Positions 15,818 to 25,932 of a DNA stretch of 36,320 bases are shown here, one piece after another. Under the pieces are notes generated by a model. That model made no database searches. It saw only the letters and a program-made list of their open reading frames with translations, and was not told the origin of the DNA. Location of the stretch: positions 1 to 36,320 of the forward strand of contig JAUXYJ010000013.1 in NCBI GenBank assembly GCA_030694465.1, in the 5' to 3' direction. Numbering within the stretch: position 1 is the first letter of the stretch; each line of letters starts with the position of its first letter. This DNA is from Deltaproteobacteria bacterium (GTDB lineage: Bacteria; Myxococcota_A; Polyangia; Polyangiales; Ga0077539). Position numbers and translations under genes: made by a program.

Positions 15818-18783
15818 CGCACGCACGCGCCGCTGACCATGTCGCAACGTGAACCCGGCAAAAAGTCCGAGCAAAACGTCATCGGCAGGATCGGCGAGCG
15901 ACAATCCGGGCCGCACACCGCGGGCGCCGGGACCGGCAGCGTCAGGTAGCACGAGGTCATGCGCAGCGGGCCGCCCACACCGATGCCCGCGCACTGCGTG
16001 TTGCTTGAGCACCGGCATGCGAACTCATCGACCACGCCGTTGCCGTCGTCGTCGCGTCCGTTGCAGCACTCAGTCCCGCCGACCATCCGCAGGGGCGAGC
16101 AGTCGTCGTCGGCGCAGTCCGAGAGGCCATCGCAGTCGTTGTCGATCCCGTCGGTGCACGCAGCGACGGTGGTCTCTGGGCCTGTGGCCATGCAGCACAC
16201 CGAGAGCCCGCGGCAGCCAGGGTCTGCGCAGTCGGTGCGGCCGTCGCAGTTGTTGTCACGGCCATCGCGGCAGGTCGCGGCGGTGTTCTCTGCGCCTGTG
16301 GGGACGCACATGCTGCAACGTGGGTCGGCGCTGCAGTCGCTGTCGCCGCAGTCGATCGCGCCGTCTGCGTCGTCGTCACGCCCGTTGCCACAATCTTCGG
16401 CGGGCAAGCCCAGCGTGATGCTCAACCGAAAGGCCCCTTGCGCCGCGGCGGTCGCGCCGTCTACGAAGACAAAGTACTGCCCAGGGTCTGCAAACATCGC
16501 GACGCGGGAGTCACCGCCCACGGCGTTGTCGTTGCATGCGACCTGCGCGCCAGCCTCGCACGGGGTGCGGCGGACGTAGAGCACTGGGTCAAACCCAAAG
16601 CCCGCGAGATCAATCGTGAGGGCCGTGCGGGTGCGCACCGAGAACGTGTAGACCACGTCCGCGCCGGCTCCGCCCGAGCACCCCGGAAACCCCGCCACAG
16701 TGGGCGTAAAGTCCCCATTGGCGCCCGCCGTCGTCCCAGTGGTCACAGAGGGCACGCCCACAAACTGCGCGCCACTGCAGCGGTCGTTGGGCGGAACCAC
16801 ACGGCACGGCGCAGTCATCCCGCACCCCGGGTCACGACAATCGGTCACGCCGTCGCAGTCGTTGTCCGCGCCGTCCGCGCAGCTCGCGTCGGTGTTCTCG
16901 GGGCCCGTAGGCACGCACATCATGCACACGGGGTTGGCACGGCAGTCGGGGTCCGCGCAGTCGACCAAGCGATCGCAGTCGTCGTCGCGGCCGTTGCTGC
17001 AGTTCTCGGGCCCAGTGATCACGCAGGCGCACATCGCGCGGCCCGCGCACTCGGGGTCGAGGCAATCGATGCGCCCGTCGCAGTCGTTGTCCCTGCCGTC
17101 GCCGCACGCAGCGTCGGTGTTCTCGGGGCCCGTCGGGACGCACATCACGCAGGCGCGGTCTGCAGCGCAGTCGGGGTCGCGGCAATCGAGCAGGCCATCG
17201 CAGTCGTCGTCGCGGCCGTTGGTGCACGCGCCAAACTCTGCGCGCGCCGTCGGGATGCACATCCCACACGACGGAAACATCGCGCAGTCCGGGTCTGCGC
17301 AATCAATCGCGCCGTCACCGTCGTCGTCGCGCCCGTTGTCGCAGACCTCGCTGGGCGGGCCCACGGACAACCTGAGCTGAAACGCCCCGCGGTTTCCGGC
17401 AAACCCGTCGACAATGACGAAGTACGTCCCGGGCTCTGCGTTGGTGAGTACGATGCGTGAGCTCACCCCGCCGCCGCTGTCGTCGTCGCACGCGAGGTCT
17501 GGGCCCATGCAGTTGTCTCGGCGCACCAAGAGCATGGTGTCGTAGCTGCTCCCGATCGTGTCAATCGTAACGGTCTGCCGCACCGGGTTGCGAAACACGT
17601 ACGTGAGATCCCCCGCGCCCATGCTCGATGCGCACGTTGGCGTGAAGTCATCGCGGGCCATCGCCGTGGTTCCCGAGACGCTCCCGGGCAGAGAAATCAC
17701 ACGCGGATTGCGACAATCTTCGTTGAGCGCGGTGCACTCAGGCTGCGCAGCGCAGGCACGGTCCGCGCAATCGATCGCGCCGTTGCAGTCGTTGTCTCTC
17801 CCGTCGTTGCACGTCCCCGCGACCCCCTCGGGACCCGTCGGGACGCACATCACGCACGCGGGCGTCCCTGCACACGCGCGGTCCGCGCAGTCGGTCAGCC
17901 CATCGCAGTTGTTGTCTACACCATCACGGCAATCTTCGGGCGTGCCTGGGTTGACCCTCGGGTTGCGGTCATCGCAGTCGCGCCCTCCGGGGCAGCGCAG
18001 CGGGCCAAACCCGTCCATGTCTTCGTCGGTGGTGCCAATGACACGGCATGTGCGAGAGGCCTCGTCGCAGCGCTCCATCGTGCACGCGTCGCCGTCGTCA
18101 CAGCGCATCGCCGTGCCCCCGACACACCCGCGCACCATGAGCGAGCACTGCTCGACCCCGTTGCAAAACACCCCGTCGTCACAGCGCGCGTTGTTCGGGG
18201 CCGACTGACAGCCTCCACGCGGGTCGCACCGGTCGTCCGTGCAGTCAATCCCATCGTCACAGCGCAACGGAGGCCCCGACGCGCAAGACCCCCCACGACA
18301 CTCTTCAGTCCCGTTGCACGCGTTGCCGTCGTTGCACTCGGCGTTCGACACGCACGGCGTCGCCACACACCCTCGCACGACGTCACAGATCGCCGGGAGC
18401 ATGCACCGCGTGTTGTCCGCTGCGGCCTCACACGCGCCCGTAGACTCGTTGCAAGAGTCGGCAGTGCACGCCACGCCGTCATCGCACACCACAGGCCGCC
18501 CAGGCACACACACGCCCGCGACGCACTGCTCTGTACCATTACAAAAACTCATGTCCGCGCACTCGGCGTTCGTGCGACAACGGATGACATCAGCGTCACT
18601 CGCGTCGGACGCATCCGGCACATCTGGCACATCCATCGCGTCGGCATCAGCGTCGGCGACGTCGCCGGTGTCGCTCACGTCTGCGTCTGGGACACGTGCA
18701 TCTTCGGGCTCTTCAAGCTCCGTGCGCCCGCAAGCGGCGCTCAGGGCCAGCATGGCTGGCAGCATCCACATCAGTTTTTTCAT
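15814..18783 (-). CDS. Giant MopE-like Cys/Asp-repeat lipoprotein
   Basis: 989-residue surface lipoprotein. The start at 18783 (MKKLMWMLPAMLALSAAC) has a GAGG ribosome binding site and a lipobox SAAC. An Asp/Ala linker follows, then Cys-rich modules (CxxDxxCNGxExC, CDDGxxCTxDxC). About eleven units of the type CxNGxDDDCDGxxDCxDxxC follow, interrupted by two beta-rich PPC-like domains (one with TVTIDTIGSSYDTMLLVRRD and a second with LTIDLAGFGFDPVLYVRR). The Asp/Cys units resemble the MopE metal-binding motif, so calcium or copper binding and disulfide cross-linking are inferred. It is the last gene of the minus-strand MoxR cluster, 73 bp after the TPR gene, and may be co-transcribed. The repeated DNA makes it prone to copy-number change and mis-assembly. 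Confidence 0.85.
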   Translation of the reverse strand: MKKLMWMLPAMLALSAACGRTELEEPEDARVPDADVSDTGDVADADADAMDVPDVPDASDASDADVIRCRTNAECADMSFCNGTEQCVAGVCVPGRPVVCDDGVACTADSCNESTGACEAAADNTRCMLPAICDVVRGCVATPCVSNAECNDGNACNGTEECRGGSCASGPPLRCDDGIDCTDDRCDPRGGCQSAPNNARCDDGVFCNGVEQCSLMVRGCVGGTAMRCDDGDACTMERCDEASRTCRVIGTTDEDMDGFGPLRCPGGRDCDDRNPRVNPGTPEDCRDGVDNNCDGLTDCADRACAGTPACVMCVPTGPEGVAGTCNDGRDNDCNGAIDCADRACAAQPECTALNEDCRNPRVISLPGSVSGTTAMARDDFTPTCASSMGAGDLTYVFRNPVRQTVTIDTIGSSYDTMLLVRRDNCMGPDLACDDDSGGGVSSRIVLTNAEPGTYFVIVDGFAGNRGAFQLRLSVGPPSEVCDNGRDDDGDGAIDCADPDCAMFPSCGMCIPTARAEFGACTNGRDDDCDGLLDCRDPDCAADRACVMCVPTGPENTDAACGDGRDNDCDGRIDCLDPECAGRAMCACVITGPENCSNGRDDDCDRLVDCADPDCRANPVCMMCVPTGPENTDASCADGADNDCDGVTDCRDPGCGMTAPCRVVPPNDRCSGAQFVGVPSVTTGTTAGANGDFTPTVAGFPGCSGGAGADVVYTFSVRTRTALTIDLAGFGFDPVLYVRRTPCEAGAQVACNDNAVGGDSRVAMFADPGQYFVFVDGATAAAQGAFRLSITLGLPAEDCGNGRDDDADGAIDCGDSDCSADPRCSMCVPTGAENTAATCRDGRDNNCDGRTDCADPGCRGLSVCCMATGPETTVAACTDGIDNDCDGLSDCADDDCSPLRMVGGTECCNGRDDDGNGVVDEFACRCSSNTQCAGIGVGGPLRMTSCYLTLPVPAPAVCGPDCRSPILPMTFCSDFLPGSRCDMVSGACVR

Positions 18784-18856
18784 GGCAATCCTCGGTAGGG
18801 TGTACCTGCGAGTGCAAGTCCAGGTCCAAGGAGTGACAAGAAGATCGAAGCGGTCT

Positions 18857-20896
18857 CTACCGCGTGCGCTCGGGCCCCGTGCCGTCGCCGGTCTGCTGCA
18901 GCATCCCGCGCAGGGACTCTCGCGTGGTGTCTCGGCCGCTCGTCGTCGTGCCATCGAGTGAGCGCAAATCGATCTGCGCAAAGCCGGTCCGACTCGCGAA
19001 GATCTCGCGATGAAACTCTCTCCCAATCCTCGAGGCCCCTTGGTCCACCGTCTCGTTCGCGGGCCCCGGGGTCATGTCTACGCAGCGCACAGTGTTTCCC
19101 TGCGGAGTGCGGAGACACACCCGGTGATGGTTGGCCTCGCGAGAGACAATCACCGCGAAGCCGCCTGGGTCTTGTCGCAACCGAGGCGATCCGCCCAGCA
19201 GCTCTGCAGCCCGAACGGCCACCGGGTCGCTCCCCTCTGCGCGAACCGCCGCCGCGATCCGCAAGCCCATCCGCCGCACCACCCCAGGGTCTTTGCCCAA
19301 GGCCTGCTCCATCAACGCGCGCGAAGCAGACAAATCCCCATCACGCCGCGCAGCCTCAGCGCCCAGCGCAAACAACCGCGCGGTCAACATCGTCTCCCAC
19401 CGCGGGAGCGCCGCCGTCGCCCTGCGCACGAGCCTCACGCACTCGCTGTTTTCGCCGCGCACAAACGCCAAGTCCGCCGCGAGCCCCTCGTGATAGGGCC
19501 GCATCGCAGGGATCGCGGCGTCTCGCTCACGCGCCTCTCCGAGCGCCACCGCGAAGACCCCAGCGCCGAGAATCTCAGCCAAATCGCCCACCATCCACGA
19601 GGGCAAGGGCGCGAGACCGCCGCCCACATAGCCCCGCAGCGTCGCCACGAGGCGCTCGTCTTGGGCCAGCACACTCACCACGCGCTCATCGTCGGGCCAC
19701 GCCCGCACCATGCGCCCAAACGCCTCTGCACGCTGCGCGAGCGCGAGCCCCGGTGTCACGCTCGCTTGCTCGGCAGAGACCTCGGCCGCGCTGCGCAACA
19801 TCGCGCGCCGCAAGAGCGCATGGGCTCCCAGGGCCTGCTCGGGCTTGGAGCTCACCAGCCCGCGACGATCGGGTCGATCCATCGCGCGCGTGACAAATCG
19901 CAGACCGATCTCAGGCTCTCCGGCGACCAGCAAGAGCGTCGCGAGCGCCGTGTCACTCTCGGCGCGGTCTTGGTCACGCAAGTACGCCGGCTGCGCCGCG
20001 CGCCACCGCTGCATGGACTGCGTCGCGGTGATCGCGTCCTGTGTGCGCCCCGCATCGACGTAGAGCCTCGTCAAGATCCGCCAGGGGTTTGCCGGAGTAA
20101 ACTCAATGTGATGCGTCGCCTCGAGGGCAAACCGCTCGACATCATCGTGCCGCACCATCGCGTAGGCAGCCTCGGCCGCGTTGTACGCGTACACGGCGAG
20201 CCTCGGGCTGGTCTCGCCTTCAGGGATCGGGCGCGCGCGCGCCGCGGTCAGCGCCGCACTGCACGCATCAAAGCTCGATTGACGCTCGCCCGCCTCGGTC
20301 TCGATCGCGCACAGGGCGTTCTGACCAAGCACACGCTGGTCTGAGTCCGTGCTCGCCATCGCCTCACGCGCACGAGCGCGTGCCTCGACAAAGCGCCCCA
20401 TGCGCATGAGCGTGAGCGCCCGCTGCGCGATCAGCTGCGGGTTGTACAGAGCGTCATGAAACTCGAGAATCTGCAGCCTAAACGCGTGCTCTTCAAGCTC
20501 TCCTGCGAGCCTCTGCGTCGCGTACAAGATCTCTTCGTGGAGCTTCCACAGGTCGCCCGACGCCTGGCGCGTGGTGCCAAAGCGTGACTCGTACAGCGCC
20601 CTCGCGCGCGCGAGGTAGTGCATCCCACGCGAAGGCAACCCTTCGGCCTCGTGCAGCACCGCGCCCATCACAAAGTTGGCCACGATGGACTGCTCGTCCC
20701 GCGCGAGCACGCGCTCGGCCTTGGCGCGCGCCGTGACGAGCCGATTGTTGCGATAGTCTTCGTACGCGCCGCGCTCGTCCGCGTCGTTGCCAAACACGGG
20801 CGGCGCAGACTGCGCACGCACGCCCGCGCCCGACAACGAGAGCCCCGCGCAGAGCAAGAGGGCCGCAAGAGACCTGGCACGTACAGAGAAGGTCAT
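18857..20896 (-). CDS. Exported TPR-type protein of the MoxR cluster
   Basis: 679-residue protein with a signal peptide (MTFSVRARSLAALLLCAGLS, cleavage near VRAQ). The mature protein is helical with TPR-like pairs in the first two thirds (ARAKAERVLARDEQSIVANF, FVEARARAREAMASTD, and later ALMEQALGKDPGVVRR). The C-terminal 100 residues are a mixed region ending in REIFASRTGFAQIDLRS. The start overlaps the MoxR stop by ATGA (20893-20896), so it is translationally coupled to MoxR. TPR proteins are common partners in MoxR operons, where they are thought to help assemble envelope complexes; the exact partner is unknown. No catalytic motif was recognised. Confidence 0.8.
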   Translation of the reverse strand: MTFSVRARSLAALLLCAGLSLSGAGVRAQSAPPVFGNDADERGAYEDYRNNRLVTARAKAERVLARDEQSIVANFVMGAVLHEAEGLPSRGMHYLARARALYESRFGTTRQASGDLWKLHEEILYATQRLAGELEEHAFRLQILEFHDALYNPQLIAQRALTLMRMGRFVEARARAREAMASTDSDQRVLGQNALCAIETEAGERQSSFDACSAALTAARARPIPEGETSPRLAVYAYNAAEAAYAMVRHDDVERFALEATHHIEFTPANPWRILTRLYVDAGRTQDAITATQSMQRWRAAQPAYLRDQDRAESDTALATLLLVAGEPEIGLRFVTRAMDRPDRRGLVSSKPEQALGAHALLRRAMLRSAAEVSAEQASVTPGLALAQRAEAFGRMVRAWPDDERVVSVLAQDERLVATLRGYVGGGLAPLPSWMVGDLAEILGAGVFAVALGEARERDAAIPAMRPYHEGLAADLAFVRGENSECVRLVRRATAALPRWETMLTARLFALGAEAARRDGDLSASRALMEQALGKDPGVVRRMGLRIAAAVRAEGSDPVAVRAAELLGGSPRLRQDPGGFAVIVSREANHHRVCLRTPQGNTVRCVDMTPGPANETVDQGASRIGREFHREIFASRTGFAQIDLRSLDGTTTSGRDTTRESLRGMLQQTGDGTGPERTR

Positions 20897-21945
20897 CGCT
20901 TAAGCGCCAATCGAGCAAGAGACTCTAGCGGCTCGCGCGCACAGTCGGCGAGCACCGCGTCGACACTCTCAACGCCTGGGGCGACCTCAAGCCGGTGAGA
21001 AAAAATCAGCCCCGAGAGCGCAGCGATGTCTTCGCCGCTGACATAGTTGCGCTGGTTCATCAGGGCACGCGCTTGGAGCGCGGGCATGGCGAGCACGAGC
21101 GAGCGTGTGGACGCGCCCTGCAAGACCCTTGGATCCCGACGTGTATTTTGCGCGATGTCCACGAGACACTCACGCACCTGGGGCGCCACGTGGACTTGTG
21201 TCTCGATCACTCTGCGCGCGTCGCACACTTCGGTACGCGTCACGCGCGGGAGGTCATTGCCCGTGTTCGCCCTGCGCGCCTGCGCGCTCGCGAGGATCTC
21301 GAGCTCTGCGTCACGCGCCACGTGGGTCATCTTGACCTTAAACAAAAACCGATCGAGCTGCGCGCTCGGCAGCGGAAAAGTCCCGGCCAAGTCCAACGGG
21401 TTCTGCGTCGCGATCACAAAGAAGAGCTCGTCGAGTTTGCGCGTCCGGTTGTCCACGGTGACCTGCTTTTCGGCCATCGCCTCGAGCATCGCGCTCTGCA
21501 CCTTGGGCGAGGTGCGATTGATCTCGTCCGCTAGCACAATGTGTGCAAATACAGGCCCCGATCGAAAGAAAAACCGGTGCGTATTGGGATCAAAAATCGT
21601 GGTCCCCGTGACGTCCGAGGGCAACAAGTCCGGCGTAAACTGGATGCGCCGAAACGTCACAATGATGTCATCGGGTTTGTCATCAATGAGGCAGTCCCCG
21701 AGCGCCTTTGCGAGCGTCGTTTTGCCCGAGCCAGGGTAGTCCTCGAGCAGCACGTGGCCGTCTGCCAAGAGCGCACAGATGACAATCTCGATGGCCTCGT
21801 CGCGGCCGCGAACGGCCAGACGGATCCGGTTGCGAAATCGCTCGACGACGCCCCACGCGCCGTTGAGGTCGTTGATCGCGGGGGCGAGGGTGTGAGTGAT
21901 GTGGGGGCTGTTTTCAAAGTCCACACCGGGCGTGTCCATGGTCAT
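20893..21945 (-). CDS. MoxR-family AAA+ ATPase
   Basis: 350-residue cytoplasmic AAA+ ATPase. Walker A is PGSGKT (G72 to T76), Walker B is HIVLADEINR (D140/E141), sensor 1 is ATQNP (N182), and the C-terminal lid contains RDPRVLQGASTRSLVLAMPA. The ATG at 21945 follows AGGAG about 10 bp upstream; an upstream in-frame start at 21990 is less likely. MoxR proteins act as chaperone-like ATPases with DUF58 and TPR proteins in envelope stress or metal-enzyme maturation. Here they are flanked by TPR, transglutaminase and DUF58 genes, the standard cluster. The gap of 57 bp to the transglutaminase gene suggests co-transcription. Confidence 0.94.
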   Translation of the reverse strand: MTMDTPGVDFENSPHITHTLAPAINDLNGAWGVVERFRNRIRLAVRGRDEAIEIVICALLADGHVLLEDYPGSGKTTLAKALGDCLIDDKPDDIIVTFRRIQFTPDLLPSDVTGTTIFDPNTHRFFFRSGPVFAHIVLADEINRTSPKVQSAMLEAMAEKQVTVDNRTRKLDELFFVIATQNPLDLAGTFPLPSAQLDRFLFKVKMTHVARDAELEILASAQARRANTGNDLPRVTRTEVCDARRVIETQVHVAPQVRECLVDIAQNTRRDPRVLQGASTRSLVLAMPALQARALMNQRNYVSGEDIAALSGLIFSHRLEVAPGVESVDAVLADCAREPLESLARLALKR

Positions 21946-22002
21946 TGAGGGCGGTCTCCTGCGCGCTTCACAATACGATTGAATCTGCAATTTCGCTGGC
22001 GA

Positions 22003-24555
22003 TTACACAGCATCGAGCCAGCTCGTCGGGTTGAGTTTTCCGATCAGTCTCCGCCACCAGGGCTTGAGCTTGCGAACCTCGCCGGCCACACGCGAGAGCG
22101 CCGCGCGAAGCTCGGTCGCGTCGGGCGCGGACTCGTCACGAGCCCCTAACTTCGCCCGCTGGACCTCGTCCGTGAGCGCCTTGAGCGAGGGCACACTCCC
22201 TGCCATCCGCCGGGAAAATCCCTCGCGCGTCTCACCGTACTCACGCGCGATCCCCGCCTCGGCGAGCATGTCCAGCGCGGCACGATACGACACACGCGCG
22301 GCGGGCTTTCCGTTGGCAAACGAGGGGATCCAGCGGCGCCAAAACTTCACGCCGTACAGCCCCGCAAGCACCAGCAAGAGCACCCACGGAAACGCCCTCG
22401 CCGCCGCACGCGCCATCTCTCTCGCGCGGTTGCGCTGAGGCGTCTGCTGCTGCGGTCTCGGCGGCTCTTGCGGATCCGCAGGCTGCTCGCGCGCCATCTC
22501 GCCCAAGCGATCCCGCTCGTCGTCGTCCTGGGGCTGCCCCGGAGGGTCTTCGTTGCGCTCCGCCGCGATGTCCACCACCACCCAGCCGAGGCCCTCGACA
22601 AAGACCTCGGGCCACGCGTGCCCGTCGCCCGAGCGCACAATAATCGTCGAGGCCGAGCCTCGGTTTTGTGCATCCACATGGTACCCGCTGCCAATCCGTG
22701 ACGGGATCCCCAGCGTTCGCCACAAGAACACCGCCGCGTGCGCAAAATGCACGCAGTACCCGCGCTTGTTGCCCCAGAGCATGTCCGCCGTCGGATCACT
22801 CGCGCCCATGTGCCTCGCACGCGTGGTGTAAATCAGCTCGTGGTCGAGCCACAGCTTGATCGCGACAACCCGCGCAAACGGGTCCGCGCGCCTCGCCGCA
22901 GGCATCGTGCGCACGATCGTGTCCGCGAGCGCTCGGTACCGTGGGTCCGTGGGCGCCTGCAAATACAGCGCGCGAAGCTCAGGGGTCCACGCAGGGTTGC
23001 CCACGCGGCGACCAAAGAGCGCACGGTACGGGGTGGTCTGCGCGAGAGACTGCACATGATATGCACGTGTAAATCTGCTGGGATTAGGATTGCGCGCGGG
23101 CTCAAACCTAAACGCGCCTTCGATCCCAAAGGGGTTGTTGTGCTCGGTCAACAGCGCGATGGTCTGGTGCACCAACGTGCGCCCGGCGCGAGGCGCGCGC
23201 TCCTCGAGGGTCATCGCCTCCGTTGGATATCCCCTGGGAATATCCCGGTCGAGCTCCATCCTCGTCGGCGGAATAAGCCGCGTCCCGTTGTACTGACTCC
23301 ACGCGATCTGCCGTAGGTAATAAGCCTGCGCCGGAGGATCATAGTCGTCGCGCAAGATCAGCACCGCGAGCGGAGACTGCCGCTGCTGTTGGCTCTGCGA
23401 TTGCTGCCGCTCGTTCTCGAGGTCATCACTCGGTGGCCGCGGCGGAGGCCTGCCCGCGCCGCCCTCACTCTCGCCGCCGTCCGATTGCGACGGCGAAATC
23501 GGCACCTGCGACAGCCCGCTGTCCCCGCCGTCTTGGGCCGCGCTCGCGCCACCGTCCCCACCGTCCGAGCTCCCGCTCGCGCTCGCGCTGCCGTCGCCGC
23601 CGTCCAAGCTGCTGCTTGAGCCACCGTCGCCACCGTCGCTGCCCGCGCTCGCTCCGCCGTCGCCGCCGTCGCCGCCCTGCGCGCCTGCGCCGCCCTCGAT
23701 GGACGAGTCCCCGCCGCCGTCGCTCGACGTGCCGCCCTCGCCCTCGCCCGCGTCCGAGCGATCCGAGCCGCCCTCGCGCTCGCTGGCGTCGCCCTGATCG
23801 CCAGGACCGCCGCCGTTGCCCGCGTCCGCGCGAGACGGGTTGGGCGGGTCGCCAGGCGGCGTCAAGAGCCCCAAATCCGTCTCGGCCTGCGGAGCCGGGA
23901 GCCCCACCGCGTTGACCGTCATGATGGCCAAGAGCCCCAACGCGAACAGCGCAATAAGCGCCGACACCGCACGCCCGTTGCGGCTCTGCACAATGAGCAG
24001 CACCGCCAACGTCGTCACGCTGATCACGCCCACGCCGAGCAAGACCTGCACGGGCTCTAAGCCCACGCTCCAAGCCCAGTCGCTCAGCCACAAGGGCCGC
24101 ACGAGCACGCCATCCCGGTGGGTCGCAAAGACCGAAACGATCGCCGCCGAGAGGGCCGCGAGCTCGAGCGCCACGAGCGAGCGCTTGCGCGCAGCGAGCA
24201 CGCGCAAGACAAAAACCCCTGTAAAAACAAGGGCTCCGAAGCGCAAGAACACCGCGATCATCAGCGCCCCCGCCGGCCCCGCCCACTGCGGGATGACCTC
24301 GGTCGCCGTGATCACGCGCGACACCGTGAGCGAGAGCGCGAAGAGCACCGAGGCCCCCCCAAGCAGCGCGCCGAGCTTCATCCGTGAGCGCGAAAACAGC
24401 TCTCCCAAGACCACCGCGACGACCGCAGCCATCACGCTCGCCCCGAGGCCCTCGGTCATGGTGACGCCCCAGCCCAGCGCGAGCGCGCCAAGGCTCATGG
24501 CAAACGCCCGCACGAGGGTCGAGAAGACAATCACCAGCTTATTTTCGGGCTTCAT
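22003..24555 (-). CDS. TgpA-like transmembrane transglutaminase
   Basis: 850-residue inner-membrane protein. Residues 1-215 hold a set of hydrophobic helices (DUF3488/TgpA_N type). Residues about 240-395 are a very long low-complexity linker rich in Gly, Asp, Ser and Ala, then Gln. Residues about 395-670 carry the transglutaminase-like core with a full Cys-His-Asp triad: C601 in RGYCVHFAHA, H646 in GDGHAWPEV and D662 in VVVDIAAE. A final helix lies near 722-737 and a C-terminal DUF4129-like region follows. The start at 24555 overlaps the DUF58 stop by ATGA. The periplasmic catalytic domain is probably involved in envelope cross-linking or peptide processing; the substrate is unknown. The linker is far longer than usual in this family, as far as can be judged from memory. 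Confidence 0.9.
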   Translation of the reverse strand: MKPENKLVIVFSTLVRAFAMSLGALALGWGVTMTEGLGASVMAAVVAVVLGELFSRSRMKLGALLGGASVLFALSLTVSRVITATEVIPQWAGPAGALMIAVFLRFGALVFTGVFVLRVLAARKRSLVALELAALSAAIVSVFATHRDGVLVRPLWLSDWAWSVGLEPVQVLLGVGVISVTTLAVLLIVQSRNGRAVSALIALFALGLLAIMTVNAVGLPAPQAETDLGLLTPPGDPPNPSRADAGNGGGPGDQGDASEREGGSDRSDAGEGEGGTSSDGGGDSSIEGGAGAQGGDGGDGGASAGSDGGDGGSSSSLDGGDGSASASGSSDGGDGGASAAQDGGDSGLSQVPISPSQSDGGESEGGAGRPPPRPPSDDLENERQQSQSQQQRQSPLAVLILRDDYDPPAQAYYLRQIAWSQYNGTRLIPPTRMELDRDIPRGYPTEAMTLEERAPRAGRTLVHQTIALLTEHNNPFGIEGAFRFEPARNPNPSRFTRAYHVQSLAQTTPYRALFGRRVGNPAWTPELRALYLQAPTDPRYRALADTIVRTMPAARRADPFARVVAIKLWLDHELIYTTRARHMGASDPTADMLWGNKRGYCVHFAHAAVFLWRTLGIPSRIGSGYHVDAQNRGSASTIIVRSGDGHAWPEVFVEGLGWVVVDIAAERNEDPPGQPQDDDERDRLGEMAREQPADPQEPPRPQQQTPQRNRAREMARAAARAFPWVLLLVLAGLYGVKFWRRWIPSFANGKPAARVSYRAALDMLAEAGIAREYGETREGFSRRMAGSVPSLKALTDEVQRAKLGARDESAPDATELRAALSRVAGEVRKLKPWWRRLIGKLNPTSWLDAV

Positions 24556-25931
24556 GCGGCCTCCAATGCGCGCCGATGCGCGTCGCCATACACTCGGCCC
24601 GCGCGTCGATCGACGATCAACACGCCCCCGCGCCCCGACGCCAGCGCGCTGCACACATCGCGCAATTGCGCCTGCGTGGGCAACGGATCTCCGCCCCCCT
24701 CGGCCTCACGCTCGGCAGGCTTGCTGTCAAAAAGCCACCGACGCAGCCGCGAGCGCTTCACCGTGGGCGCCACGCCGTCGGCACACACAATAAACTCAAC
24801 AGCGCCCAGCGTCCCGCTGGCACGCCCCTGCGCAGCCGCCGCGCGGGCACGCTCAAGCCAGGGCCCCGGCGTCGCAGGACACAGCACCACCACGCGTCCC
24901 CCCGCGCTCGCGTGACGCTTTAAAAACGCAGCCAGCCCCAGCGCGCCATCCGCACGAGGCGTGTTTCCCGAGCGCGCGATGAGCTCCATGGCCTGCTGCG
25001 GCCCACGGGCCTCGTCGTCGCTGCCGTCTGCACCGAGGACCCACTGGGTCCCGAGCGATCGGGTCTCGACCAACAACCGCGCGACCCCCGCGGCGGCCTC
25101 GTCGCCCTCGCCGCTGACCACATAGGCCGTAGTCTGTTTGGCCGGCGAAAAAGCACGCTCGGGTGCACGAAGCACCAAGTCCCCGGTGCGCGCAAACACC
25201 TTCCAGAGAATAAACTTGATCGGGTCGCCCGGTGAATATGCGCGCATGTCCGCGCGCTCGCCGTCGGGTCCGCCCTTGGGGTTGGGCATGTCCTCGCCCG
25301 GCGCGAGCGTCCGCACGACCTCGACGCGCTTGAGCGCACCGACCGAAGGCAACGCGCGCGCAGCCCTGGGATCTCTCACACGAAACGCACACCGCGCGAG
25401 CCCGAACGGGTCACTCACTTCGACCCTGCGCACGACCTCGGAAAAGAGCCCACGACGCACCGGGATCACCTCTTCGTGCAGCCTTCTGCGCTCTTTCACC
25501 ACGCGCACGGTGGCCTCGGGCGTGACCCACTCCCAGCGCACAGTCACAAACGGGACCCACCACAGCGAGGGCAGATCAAACCCAGGGCGCGTCGCAAAAC
25601 CGCACTCAAGCGCGAGTGAATCTCGCGTGACCTTGGCCAACGTGCGCGAGATCTTCACCTTCAGCGCCACGGCCGTGAGCGACACAAAGAGCACCGAGAG
25701 CACCGAGAGCATCACGGTCACACCCGCCATCGCGAGCACCACAAGGTCCACGCGCTTGATGCCGAGATAGTACAACGCCAAGCCCCCCAGCACGCTCACC
25801 ACAGCGCCCAACGGGGTCAGCGGAAATGGATCGGTCACGCGCGCAGCCAACGCGCCCACCCGCGCAGCAAATTTGCGCAACCGGACAAAGCGCTGAGGCT
25901 GTGATTTTACAGGCGAACTGCTCTGGGTCAT
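24552..25931 (-). CDS. DUF58 family protein
   Basis: 459-residue protein with two hydrophobic segments near the start (LTPLGAVVSVLGGLALYYLG and DLVVLAMAGVTVMLSVLSVL), then a beta-rich region and a vWA-like DUF58 core. The core shows RRGLFSEVVRRVEVSDPFGL, MRAYSPGDPIKFILWKVFAR (with the typical YxPGD-x-x-K/R pattern) and TGDLVLRAPERAFSP. DUF58 proteins are the usual neighbours of MoxR. The ATG at 25931 begins one base after the upstream gene's stop (TAAGATG); an in-frame TTG at 25943 would add four residues inside that gene. The stop overlaps the transglutaminase start. Confidence 0.92.
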   Translation of the reverse strand: MTQSSSPVKSQPQRFVRLRKFAARVGALAARVTDPFPLTPLGAVVSVLGGLALYYLGIKRVDLVVLAMAGVTVMLSVLSVLFVSLTAVALKVKISRTLAKVTRDSLALECGFATRPGFDLPSLWWVPFVTVRWEWVTPEATVRVVKERRRLHEEVIPVRRGLFSEVVRRVEVSDPFGLARCAFRVRDPRAARALPSVGALKRVEVVRTLAPGEDMPNPKGGPDGERADMRAYSPGDPIKFILWKVFARTGDLVLRAPERAFSPAKQTTAYVVSGEGDEAAAGVARLLVETRSLGTQWVLGADGSDDEARGPQQAMELIARSGNTPRADGALGLAAFLKRHASAGGRVVVLCPATPGPWLERARAAAAQGRASGTLGAVEFIVCADGVAPTVKRSRLRRWLFDSKPAEREAEGGGDPLPTQAQLRDVCSALASGRGGVLIVDRRAGRVYGDAHRRALEAA

Positions 25932-25932
25932 C

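Noticed and set aside
16438..17460. 340-codon plus-strand frame opposite the MopE-like gene
   Set aside because: Mirror of the Cys/Asp repeats; the minus frame carries the signal and motifs.
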